Assembly: GCF_964036595.1 (NCBI RefSeq)
Contig: NZ_OZ038523.1
Span: forward strand, 2,548,501 to 2,612,500
Origin: Tenacibaculum sp. 190524A05c
GTDB lineage: Bacteria; Bacteroidota; Bacteroidia; Flavobacteriales; Flavobacteriaceae
DNA: 64,000 nt
Reading direction: 5' to 3'
The notes under the pieces were generated by a model that was not told where the DNA came from, did not search any database, and saw only the letters and a program-made list of their open reading frames with translations. The translations under genes and the position numbers were made by a program. Positions 7,698-15,858 of this stretch are shown piece by piece (the stretch's first letter is position 1; each line of letters opens with the position of its first letter).

Positions 7698-9404
7698 TTA
7701 TTGACATTCGTCTGTGATTAAATCACCTGCGTTATTTAATGATTTCTTTTGTAAAGTCCCGTTGTCTTTAAATCTATACAAGTTAATACCATTCACCTTT
7801 ATATGATCTCTTAAAAATACTAGAAAGGCTTTTTCTAAACCGCTTTTTGATCTCTTATCAACTGCTCTTTTGTAAGGTATATCATAGTCTCTAGCTTCCT
7901 TGAGTTGGTCAATAGGAAAATTTACATCTCCAGTAAAGGTAAGCACATAACTCCTTTTTCCTGTAACTAAAGTTCCATAGACTAGGTGTATTGGTATTCC
8001 ATTAGATTTTGTTCTCCTAACAAGCTCTAAAAATTTGAGGACATCTTGCGGAGAAAATATTTTAATTGGTTTAATTAATCTAGGATTTCCCGATTTTGGG
8101 TCAATTCCTTCTTCGTAATCGTCCAAATGCGTGTGCATGTATCCTCGGGTATTTGCATCTATATCAAAAATTGCTGTATGTCCATTAACAGGTTGTTTTA
8201 ACGCTTCATACACTCCACTTTTGTTTTGCTTATATCCAGATTCTTTTTTCTCTCCTACTTTTGTTCTTAATTCTTCAATTTTAGCCTTGTAACTTGGGTT
8301 ACTTAATTGTTGGCTCAATGTTTTACACGGGTCTGGAATACAGTTTCCTGTAGCATTTTCAATCATCCCTGAAGGGCACTCACAGCTCTTGGTAGTTGTA
8401 TTGTAAATTTTACCGTTTTTACAGATAAGTTCACACTTTCCTGTAGTTGGATTTTTTATATGTCCTTAAGGACATTTATCTTTCTCATCTGGATCTATTG
8501 GAGTTGACACGAAAGTCTCAGGGTTATCATTGTCACTACCACTGGAACCAGATAATCCTGAACCACCTCCCCCGCCTCCTCCAGGAGTTGGGTCTCCAGG
8601 ATCTCTTGAGCCATGTCCTGGTCCACTAGGCGGGTCATAAGTTCCTCCAGTACAGTGTGAAAAATCAATAATATAACCAATAAAATCACTTCCATTACAT
8701 TTGGTTATCCCATCATGTTGCAAAGCTGGCTCATGTCCATCAGCTCTACCTCCTTTGTTACATGCTTTATATTCTTCAATCCAAATTCCTTCACAAGGAT
8801 TTGAACTATCTATACCTCCTCCACCATCATCAGTTGGTGCCCAATCAAAATCGTTTCCTCTTCTTTGTAATGGAATATTTTCCAAGTTTAGTTTTTCTTC
8901 AGGTATCTCAAAAGAAAAAGATCTTCCTTCCTCTTTTTCAGATGTATTTTTAGTATCTAAATAACTTATAAGAAAATAGGTGAATTTAGAGTTAGATTTT
9001 CGAACTACAAAATTTTCAAACTCAGAGTTTTTAAATAGATTCCTTTCAAGCTCAAAAGTCCATGTAATACTATTCTCTTTTTCAATTTTTATAACTTAAT
9101 CTTGTACTATAGATAATTTTACTTTTTCATCTGAGGTGCTCTTACCTCGATATGCTTGTTTATTAATTACTAGATCACTTGAATGGTTTTCTAATAGAGA
9201 AACGGTTTTTCCAAAATCTAAATCTTTTACAAGTTCTGTGTAATTTATTTTTTGGAATGGGTTATGATATTCTTCATGACTCGTATGTTCATTTGAAGTT
9301 AATATGCCATAGTCTTCGTTTTTACAATTCCATAATCCAATCATTATTAACAAAATGGAACTAATTTTAAGTAAATAGGTTGAACCTCTAGGTCTAATTT
9401 TCAT
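7698..9404 (-). pseudogene. Large lipoprotein with C-terminal JAB-like domain, interrupted by two in-frame TAA codons
   Basis: One frame runs for 569 codons without frameshift but contains TAA at 9098-9096 (codon 103) and 8468-8466 (codon 313). The start at 9404 gives a lipoprotein signal with lipobox LWNC. The middle holds a Gly/Pro-rich linker and Cys repeats of the kind CP.GHIKNPTTGKC and CPSGMIENATGNC; the second stop sits exactly between CP and G of the first repeat. The C-terminal ~220 residues carry GYMHTH and, 25 residues later, FSPQD, resembling the HxH...SxxD metal site of JAB/MPN peptidases. Each stop is one base from a Gln or Glu codon. Most likely a recent pseudogene; readthrough or separate translation of pieces is possible. 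Confidence 0.75.
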
Positions 9405-9615
9405 ATTACAATTTAATTTATGGTTTTCTTTATTGTTCTTATTTGAGTTAAATGTTACCCAATTCTTTTTCAAGACTCAAAAATAAATTAATTTTCAAAA
9501 TATTTAGTCTGGTTTCCCCATACTAAAGGTAAGGTAAAACCATACTTTTTAAAGAATGTAATATTTCAATTTTTGACGTTCATTATGATATGATAAAATA
9601 TAATGTTATAAATAC

Positions 9616-9645
9616 AAAAAGCGAATCTTTTTCAAGATTCGCTTT
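9616..9645 (-). terminator. Terminator after atpG
   Basis: Nine-base-pair stem (9621-9629 and 9634-9642) with loop TTTC. On the minus strand it is followed by TTTTTG, 25 bases after the atpG stop. Stem sequence GCGAATCTT is nearly identical to that of the terminator at 6652-6690. Confidence 0.8.
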
Positions 9646-9669
9646 AAATATATTGATAATTAATATCTT

Positions 9670-10530
9670 CTAGTTATTCAATGCTTCTGCTCCACCAACG
9701 ATCTCTAAGATTTCGTTTGTAATTGCAGCTTGACGAGCTTTGTTATATGTTAATAATAACTCATCTCTTAATTCCGTAGCATTATCTGTTGCTTTGTGCA
9801 TCGCAGTCATACGAGCTCCGTGTTCGGCAGCAAATGAATCACGTAAAGCTTTATATAACTGAGTTTTTAATGACTTAGGAATTAATTCTAAGATAATTTC
9901 TTCCTTAGACGGCTCGAAAATATAATCTAAACTAACACTAGAATCACTTTCTACAGGTTGAATCGGTAAAAACTGTTCAACCATAGCAATTTGAGTAGCT
10001 GCGTTTTTAAAACGGTTATAGATTATTTCAATTTTATCGTAAGAACCATCTACGAAAACATCCATTAAATGTTGAGCTATAGCAGCAGTATTCTCAAAAG
10101 TTAACTCATCGAAAATCTTATTGTTACTCTCAACAACATTATATTCTTTTGATAAGATATCGTTACCTTTTTTACCGATAGTAAAAAGATCAACATCTGC
10201 ATCGCTATATCTTTCCTTAATTGTACTAACAGTCTTTTTAATAATTGATGAATTAAATCCACCACATAAACCTCTGTTAGAAGTAATAGCAACTAATAAA
10301 ACTTTTTTCACTTCTCTTTGTTCAGAATAAGCACCACCAACGTTCCCGTCTAATGTAGCACTAATGCTCTGTAAAAGCTCTGTTAACTTAGATGCATAAG
10401 GACGCATTGCTGTAATTGCATCTTGAGCTTTTTTCAACTTTGCAGCAGATACCATTTTCATGGCAGATGTAATCTGCATTGTTGATTTAATTGAAGTAAT
10501 CCTGTTACGTATTTCTTTTAAGTTTGCCAT
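9670..10530 (-). CDS. atpG: ATP synthase F1 subunit gamma
   Basis: 286 residues, normal for the family. Gamma forms the central rotor shaft that couples proton flow through Fo to catalysis in the alpha3beta3 head. The N-terminal helix MANLKEIRNRITSIKSTMQITSAMKMVSAAKL and the C-terminal helix (MTAMHKATDNATELRDELLL...QAAITNEILEIVGGA) are highly characteristic and pair as the coiled-coil shaft. The middle has NRGLCGGFNS near residue 84. It is the last gene of the cluster and is separated from atpA by 66 bases containing a hairpin. Confidence 0.97.
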   Translation of the reverse strand: MANLKEIRNRITSIKSTMQITSAMKMVSAAKLKKAQDAITAMRPYASKLTELLQSISATLDGNVGGAYSEQREVKKVLLVAITSNRGLCGGFNSSIIKKTVSTIKERYSDADVDLFTIGKKGNDILSKEYNVVESNNKIFDELTFENTAAIAQHLMDVFVDGSYDKIEIIYNRFKNAATQIAMVEQFLPIQPVESDSSVSLDYIFEPSKEEIILELIPKSLKTQLYKALRDSFAAEHGARMTAMHKATDNATELRDELLLTYNKARQAAITNEILEIVGGAEALNN

Positions 10531-10555
10531 CTATTATGAACTTAAAATTAGTTGA

Positions 10556-10584
10556 ATTTCCTCACCTTTTACAGATGAGGAAAT
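10556..10584 (-). promoter_or_regulatory. Intercistronic hairpin between atpA and atpG
   Basis: Inverted repeat ATTTCCTCA/TGAGGAAAT (9 base pairs, 11-base loop) in the atpA-atpG gap. No U tract follows on the minus strand, so it is more likely an RNA processing or stability element than a terminator. Confidence 0.4.
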
Positions 10585-10596
10585 ATTGTTTTATAA

Positions 10597-12177
10597 TTAT
10601 GCTGAATATTTAGCTGAAATCTCTTTAGCAACTTCAGTTAAAATATCAGTAACCTCATCAGTTAATTTTCCTGACTTTAATGTATCTAAAGCATCTCTGT
10701 GCTTAGCGTTTAAGTATTCGATATAATCTACTTCGAATTCTTTTACTTTATTTACAGGAACTTCCTTTAATAAGTTTTTAGAACCTGCATAGATAATTGC
10801 AACCTGATCTTCTACAGTAAAAGGATCACCTTGATTCTGCTTTAAGATTTCCACGTTACGTTGTCCTTTAGAGATTACGTTCATTGTAGCAGCATCTAAA
10901 TCAGAACCAAACTTAGCGAATGCCTCTAATTCACGGTACTGAGCTTGATCTAACTTTAATGTACCTGATACTTTCTTCATTGATTTAATCTGAGCAGAAC
11001 CTCCTACACGAGATACAGAGATACCTACGTTAATCGCTGGACGAACTCCTGAGTTGAATAAATCAGACTCTAAGAAAATCTGTCCATCTGTAATCGAAAT
11101 TACGTTTGTAGGAATATATGCAGAAACATCTCCTGCTTGAGTTTCAATAATTGGTAATGCAGTTAAAGATCCTCCACCTTTTACTTTACCTTTTAATGAA
11201 TCTGGTAAATCGTTCATTTCAGCAGCAATAGCATCGTCATTAATAACTTTTGCAGCACGCTCTAATAATCTTGAATGTAAGTAGAAAACGTCTCCAGGAT
11301 ACGCCTCACGTCCCGGTGGACGACGTAATAATAAAGATACCTCACGGTAAGCAACTGCTTGCTTAGATAAATCATCATAAATGATTAAAGCTGGACGACC
11401 AGTATCACGGAAATATTCACCGATTGCAGCTCCTGCGAAAGGTGCATATACCTGCATTGGAGCAGGATCTGAAGCGTTAGCTGCTACGATTGTAGTATAA
11501 GCTAAAGCTCCTTTTTCTTCTAACATGTTCGCGATTGCAGCAACTGTAGAACCCTTTTGACCTACAGCAACGTAGATACAATATACTGGCTCACCTGCAT
11601 CGTAAAATTCTTTTTGATTTAAGATAGTATCAATAGCAACTGTAGACTTACCAGTTTGACGGTCTCCAATGATTAACTCACGCTGACCTCTACCGATTGG
11701 AATCATTGCATCAACAGACTTGATACCTGTTTGTAACGGCTCAGTTACTGGTTGACGGTAAATTACACCTGGTGCTTTACGCTCTAAAGGCATTTCGAAA
11801 GTTTCACCTTCGATTGGTCCTTTACCATCGATTGGGTTACCTAAAGTATCTACAACTCTACCTACAATTCCTTCTCCAACTTTTAAAGAAGCAATTCTTT
11901 CAGTACGCTTTACAGTAGATCCTTCAGTTACACCAGTTGAAGGTCCTAATAATACAACCCCAACGTTATCTTCTTCTAAGTTTAATACGATTCCTTCTAA
12001 ACCGTTTCCAAAATCTACTAATTCTCCGTACTGTACGTTAGATAAACCGTAAACACGAGCAATACCATCACCCACTTGTAATACAGTTCCTACTTCGTTT
12101 AACGTAGCCTTTGATTCGAAATTTGTTAATTGTTCCTTTAAAATTGCTGATACTTCAGCTGGTTTAATTGCTGCCAT
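10597..12177 (-). CDS. atpA: ATP synthase F1 subunit alpha
   Basis: 526 residues. Non-catalytic nucleotide-binding subunit of the F1 head. The Walker A motif GDRQTGKST is near residues 170-178, the Walker B region is [16 protein letters not shown] (~264-279), and the family signature [17 protein letters not shown] is near 382-398. The N-terminal beta-barrel is complete ([18 protein letters not shown]). It lies 21 bases after atpH. The catalytic beta subunit gene (atpD) is not in this window, in line with the split arrangement in flavobacteria. Confidence 0.98.
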   Translation of the reverse strand: MAAIKPAEVSAILKEQLTNFESKATLNEVGTVLQVGDGIARVYGLSNVQYGELVDFGNGLEGIVLNLEEDNVGVVLLGPSTGVTEGSTVKRTERIASLKVGEGIVGRVVDTLGNPIDGKGPIEGETFEMPLERKAPGVIYRQPVTEPLQTGIKSVDAMIPIGRGQRELIIGDRQTGKSTVAIDTILNQKEFYDAGEPVYCIYVAVGQKGSTVAAIANMLEEKGALAYTTIVAANASDPAPMQVYAPFAGAAIGEYFRDTGRPALIIYDDLSKQAVAYREVSLLLRRPPGREAYPGDVFYLHSRLLERAAKVINDDAIAAEMNDLPDSLKGKVKGGGSLTALPIIETQAGDVSAYIPTNVISITDGQIFLESDLFNSGVRPAINVGISVSRVGGSAQIKSMKKVSGTLKLDQAQYRELEAFAKFGSDLDAATMNVISKGQRNVEILKQNQGDPFTVEDQVAIIYAGSKNLLKEVPVNKVKEFEVDYIEYLNAKHRDALDTLKSGKLTDEVTDILTEVAKEISAKYSA

Positions 12178-12198
12178 CTTAAATCTTTTGATGTATAA

Positions 12199-12756
12199 TT
12201 AAATTTTTGGAATATAATGACTGTCGTCAAATTCTCTTCTTAATTCGTTTAATTGGTTTGAGATACTTGCATCATATTGCACATCTCCAACACGTAAGAT
12301 AAATCCTCCTAAAATATCAGGATTCACTATATTTTCAATTGCTGCACTGTTCCCAGTAATTTCAACTATTTTTTCTTGAATTTTAGCTTCTAACTCGCTA
12401 GTTAATTCAACAGCTGTAGTTACAGTAGCAACTTGCATTTTTTTGTAATAATCGTAAATAATAGAATACTTCTTTGCTACACTTTCTAGCATTAACATTC
12501 TCTTATTCTCAGCTAAAAGATTAAATAATCCTTTAGAGATATTATTTACTTTATCTCCGAATAATGCATCTAATACTTTTTTCTTATCAGCTGCTTTAAT
12601 TACCGGACTTTTAAGCATTGCATCTAAATCGTCACTCTCAGCAATAGTAGCAACAATATCTTTCATATTGTTGTTTACTTCTTCATCTGAACCTTGCTCT
12701 TTAGCTAAGTTTAAGATTGCTTTTGCGTAACGTAATGCTGGTCTTGCTTCTTTCAT
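12199..12756 (-). CDS. atpH: ATP synthase F1 subunit delta
   Basis: 185 residues. Delta sits on top of the alpha3beta3 head and joins it to the b-subunit stator. The sequence has the usual helical N-terminal domain (RPALRYAKAILNLAKEQG, ~5-22; LFNLLAENKRMLMLESV) and the conserved C-terminal pattern NPDILGGFILRVGDVQYDASISNQL (~148-172, quoted in parts). It is 10 bases downstream of atpF and 21 bases upstream of atpA on the same strand. Confidence 0.95.
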   Translation of the reverse strand: MKEARPALRYAKAILNLAKEQGSDEEVNNNMKDIVATIAESDDLDAMLKSPVIKAADKKKVLDALFGDKVNNISKGLFNLLAENKRMLMLESVAKKYSIIYDYYKKMQVATVTTAVELTSELEAKIQEKIVEITGNSAAIENIVNPDILGGFILRVGDVQYDASISNQLNELRREFDDSHYIPKI

Positions 12757-12766
12757 CTTTACTTAA

Positions 12767-13264
12767 TTAGTTTAAAGTAACGTCTTCTAACATTCCTTCA
12801 ACAAGCTTTAATTGATCATCTTGTGAAGCTAATTCTTTTTTAACTACAGTTTGAGCGATACCGATAGATAATTCAGCAACGTTTTTCTTTAATTCTGCGA
12901 TAGCAGCTTGCTGCTCTTGCTTGATAGTAGCTTTAGCACTTTCGATCATTTTAGCAGCTTCTTCACCTGCTTCTTCCTTAGCATCAGCGATAATCTTATC
13001 TTTTATCTCACGAGCTTCTTTCATCATTGCATCTCTCTCAGCTCTTGCTTCTTTTAATAATCTATCGTTATCTGCTTGTAAGTTTTGCATTTCCTTACGT
13101 GCATTCTCAGCTTGATCTAAAGCATTTTGAATACCCTCTTCTCTTTCGTCTAACGAGTTTAAGATTGGTTTCCAAGCAAACTTTGCTAATAAAACTAATA
13201 ACACAATAAGAATTACCAACTGCATTGCAAATAACCCTACTGAAAAATCATTAAAAATATCCAT
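12767..13264 (-). CDS. atpF: ATP synthase Fo subunit b
   Basis: 165 residues. One N-terminal membrane helix (LFAMQLVILIVLLVLLAKF, ~11-29) is followed by KPILNSLDEREEGI and a long charged helix rich in A, K, E and Q (~38-150), the dimeric peripheral stalk. This is the standard b-subunit plan. A 101-base gap with a strong hairpin separates it from atpE upstream. Confidence 0.95.
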   Translation of the reverse strand: MDIFNDFSVGLFAMQLVILIVLLVLLAKFAWKPILNSLDEREEGIQNALDQAENARKEMQNLQADNDRLLKEARAERDAMMKEAREIKDKIIADAKEEAGEEAAKMIESAKATIKQEQQAAIAELKKNVAELSIGIAQTVVKKELASQDDQLKLVEGMLEDVTLN

Positions 13265-13304
13265 AACGTAATGTTTCTGTTTGTCTTTTTTGTTGTTTAA
13301 TTTT

Positions 13305-13345
13305 TAAAAACATTTCTGCAACCAACCGTTGCAGAGAATGTTTTC
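13305..13345 (-). terminator. Hairpin after atpE, partial terminator or stability element
   Basis: Arms 13307-13322 and 13328-13344 pair through TCTGCAAC/GTTGCAGA and, after one unpaired G, AACATT/AATGTT. On the minus strand the hairpin ends in TTTTT. It lies between atpE and atpF inside the operon, so it may attenuate downstream transcription or protect the upstream message. The c subunit is needed in many copies per complex, which fits either role. Confidence 0.55.
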
Positions 13346-13365
13346 GTTTGTTTTTTTTCGGAATA

Positions 13366-13581
<216 letters not shown>

Positions 13582-13603
13582 TTAAACAAATTCTTATTCT
13601 AAA

Positions 13604-14743
13604 TTAATGTGCATGATCGTGTTCATGCTCTTCTACTGCCATTCCAATAAATAAGGCAGATAACATCGTAAAAATAAATGCTTGTAAGAAAGCTACTAAA
13701 ACTTCAATTACACTTAAAAACAATGTTAGTAAAAATGATATCCCTGTTGCTCCAACAGTTCCAAACTGTGATTTCAACAATAACATTAATGCTGCAATAC
13801 CCATAACTACAGAGTGACCCGCAGTAATGTTTGCAAATAAACGCACTAATAAAGAGAAAGGTTTAATAAGGATAAAACCTACCAACTCTAAAAACGCTAA
13901 AATTGGTCTTAAGATTACTGGAACTCCTGGCATCCATAATGTGTGCGCCCAGAAATCTTTTGAACCATTTGTAATGTAAATCACTAAAGTAAATAATGCT
14001 AAACATACAGTAACAGCAATCTGACCAGTTACGTTAAACCCTAATGGAGTTAATCCCATTAAGTTTAATATCCAGATAAAGAAGAATACAGTTAATAAAT
14101 AAGGCATAAACTTCTTATATTTTTTCTCACCAATATTTGGTCTTGCGATCTCGTCTCTAACGTATAATACTAATGGCTCTAATACACGTCCTATTCCAGT
14201 AGGAATAGCTCCTTTTTTATAACCTTTAGCTAAAGAACGGAATCCTAAAAACATTAACAACCCAGCCAATAACATTCCGAACACACTCTTGGTAATAGAA
14301 AAATCTAATACTTTGTGTGCATTTGTAGCATGATGAGTTTCATCAAAAGCAACATGCTCTGCTCCTTCATTTAATTCATAAATCTTACTGTGGATCTTAG
14401 CTAATTTTACACCACCTGCATCTACAACAACATGCCCATCATCATTGTGGTGAAACTTAGAAGACATAAACGTCTTTAAACCTTTACTTGTCCAAACAAT
14501 TACTGGCAATGGAAATCCAAAATGCTTTCTTTCTCCTGCATCGTTAGTATACGAAAACAAAGCAAAATCATGTGAATCAGCCAAGTGATGTTTAATGTAA
14601 TCTTGAATCTCCTCTTTGGTGTTTACTTTTCCACCGTCATTATCAGAAGATTGTTTTTCACCGCCTCCAGCGAAAACGTTTAATGAAGAAAATACTATTG
14701 CTAGTATTGCTAAACATTTGATAGGTTTTTTTGCTATCATCAT
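13604..14743 (-). CDS. atpB: ATP synthase Fo subunit a
   Basis: 379 residues from the chosen start. The C-terminal two thirds carry the membrane helices of subunit a, with the essential Arg in FSLLVRLFANITAGH (stator Arg facing the c ring) and the end rich in His (EEHEHDHAH). The N-terminal part is an extension with its own signal-like hydrophobic stretch (CLAILAIVFSSLNVFA), usual for Bacteroidota AtpB. The open frame extends to a TTG at 14788, but that TTG is part of the -7 box, so translation must start downstream. Two adjacent ATGs at 14743 and 14740 are the candidates. Confidence 0.93.
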   Translation of the reverse strand: MMIAKKPIKCLAILAIVFSSLNVFAGGGEKQSSDNDGGKVNTKEEIQDYIKHHLADSHDFALFSYTNDAGERKHFGFPLPVIVWTSKGLKTFMSSKFHHNDDGHVVVDAGGVKLAKIHSKIYELNEGAEHVAFDETHHATNAHKVLDFSITKSVFGMLLAGLLMFLGFRSLAKGYKKGAIPTGIGRVLEPLVLYVRDEIARPNIGEKKYKKFMPYLLTVFFFIWILNLMGLTPLGFNVTGQIAVTVCLALFTLVIYITNGSKDFWAHTLWMPGVPVILRPILAFLELVGFILIKPFSLLVRLFANITAGHSVVMGIAALMLLLKSQFGTVGATGISFLLTLFLSVIEVLVAFLQAFIFTMLSALFIGMAVEEHEHDHAH

Positions 14744-14785
14744 ACCTTTACTAAATATAGAATTTATGGTCTCTAAATTTCCGTG

Positions 14786-14815
14786 CAAAGGTACACATTT
14801 AATTAAAACTACAAA
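14786..14815 (-). promoter_or_regulatory. Promoter of the atpB-atpG operon
   Basis: On the minus strand TTTG (14815-14812) is followed after 18 bases by TACCTTTG (14793-14786), a near-perfect Bacteroidota promoter. Transcription would start near 14780, giving a leader of about 37 bases before atpB. It allows the core Fo/F1 genes to be expressed independently of the upstream sprE-bactofilin-atpZ genes. Confidence 0.8.
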
Positions 14816-14870
14816 CTCTTTTTTAGATATAGTTTTAAGCTGTTAAAATTTAAACAGGAAAAGCGTTAAA

Positions 14871-15245
14871 CTACTTACTATTTAGGAGTTTAGAAACAGC
14901 AACCGCTTCTGTTATTAAAAACAAGAATAATGGTGCTACTAATGAAAATCTCTCAGGCTTAGATAAGTTGTCATTTGCGAAAACGGTAGAATTAAAAATC
15001 AGCACAAAAAAACCGATTTTTATAAATATGGAAGCCAAATATGCATAACCCGCTTGATTTGGCATATAATCTGCAACAAATTCAACAATTGTATACACAA
15101 TTAATGCCGCAATGGTATGAAATAAGTATACACTTAAAAGCGAAAACGAAAACTTTTCTTCTACCACTAAATAGCTATTTAAAAAATAACTTACTATAAA
15201 AAGTAATACTAGAGCAGATAAAAAAAGTAAAATTCGTTTAATCAT
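14871..15245 (-). CDS. Small four-helix membrane protein, AtpI-like
   Basis: 124 residues with four hydrophobic helices (about 4-25, 35-58, 70-88, 97-117). Its start overlaps the stop of the atpZ-like gene by 8 bases, and atpB follows downstream. Position and topology suggest the AtpI role (assistance in c-ring assembly), but no sequence motif proves it. Its stop is 55 bases upstream of the atpB promoter. Confidence 0.65.
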   Translation of the reverse strand: MIKRILLFLSALVLLFIVSYFLNSYLVVEEKFSFSLLSVYLFHTIAALIVYTIVEFVADYMPNQAGYAYLASIFIKIGFFVLIFNSTVFANDNLSKPERFSLVAPLFLFLITEAVAVSKLLNSK

Positions 15246-15465
15246 TTTTTGAAAGATTTGTTACTTGCCTTATAACCGAATACATAGCTATAAACACTGC
15301 GGCTAAAGTACAAATTTTCATATACATTTGATTTGGGTTAGGATATTTTCCATCCAACCATTCCCCTAGAAGATTACCTAAATAAATAGTAACTCCCATT
15401 TGAAGGGCAATTCCACTAAAACGAATGTATTTACTAAGCTGAGGCTTGCTTTCCTTTCTTGGCAT
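15238..15465 (-). CDS. AtpZ/AtpI family protein
   Basis: 75 residues. Two predicted membrane helices (about 13-35 and 48-68) with a polar loop GEWLDGKYPNPNQMY between them match the ATPase gene1/AtpZ family, small proteins encoded upstream of atpB and implicated in c-ring assembly and cation transport. It overlaps the bactofilin gene by 32 bases in another frame and the following gene by 8 bases, so the three are tightly coupled. Confidence 0.8.
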   Translation of the reverse strand: MPRKESKPQLSKYIRFSGIALQMGVTIYLGNLLGEWLDGKYPNPNQMYMKICTLAAVFIAMYSVIRQVTNLSKND

Positions 15466-15853
15466 CTTTCTCTTTACCTAATTCTTTAATTGCTCCTCTC
15501 ATATTACAAGTAGCATTAAAAGAAGCTCCAGGCTCTGTAGATAATTGACCAACATTTACATTTCCTGTAATGTAAGCTGTAGTTTTTGCAGTTAATGTGT
15601 CAGAAACGTTGAACTCTCCAGCGAATTTACCTTCCACATCGGCATTTGTACATTGTACTGTTCCATTAATAAAACCACCTTTACCAATGATTACTCTACC
15701 TTTTGTGTTTAGTGTTCCTTCAAATTCACCATCTATTCTAAAATCTCCTTCTGAGATTAAATCTCCAGTGATTTTAGTTCCTTTACCAATTACGTTTCTA
15801 TTAGAAGAATTTCTCTCAACGATCGATTCTTTTTTCTTGTTTTTTTTTAACAT
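15434..15853 (-). CDS. Bactofilin (polymer-forming cytoskeletal protein)
   Basis: 139 residues. A short basic N-terminus (MLKKNKKKES) precedes the right-handed beta-helix core, visible as regularly spaced segments GTKITGDLISEGDFRIDGEFEG, then GRVIIGKGG and YITGNVNVGQL (about 23-108). The C-terminus is a charged tail with KKGKQ. Bactofilins self-assemble into filaments without nucleotide and organise envelope machinery. The gene starts 5 bases after the sprE stop and overlaps atpZ by 32 bases. Confidence 0.9.
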   Translation of the reverse strand: MLKKNKKKESIVERNSSNRNVIGKGTKITGDLISEGDFRIDGEFEGTLNTKGRVIIGKGGFINGTVQCTNADVEGKFAGEFNVSDTLTAKTTAYITGNVNVGQLSTEPGASFNATCNMRGAIKELGKEKDAKKGKQASA

Positions 15854-15858
15854 GAGGA

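Noticed and set aside
8466..8885. The 139-codon ORF from a TTG as an independent gene
   Set aside because: The same frame is open upstream to the previous TAA and downstream past its own TAA, with matching protein features, so it is a fragment of the broken lipoprotein gene.
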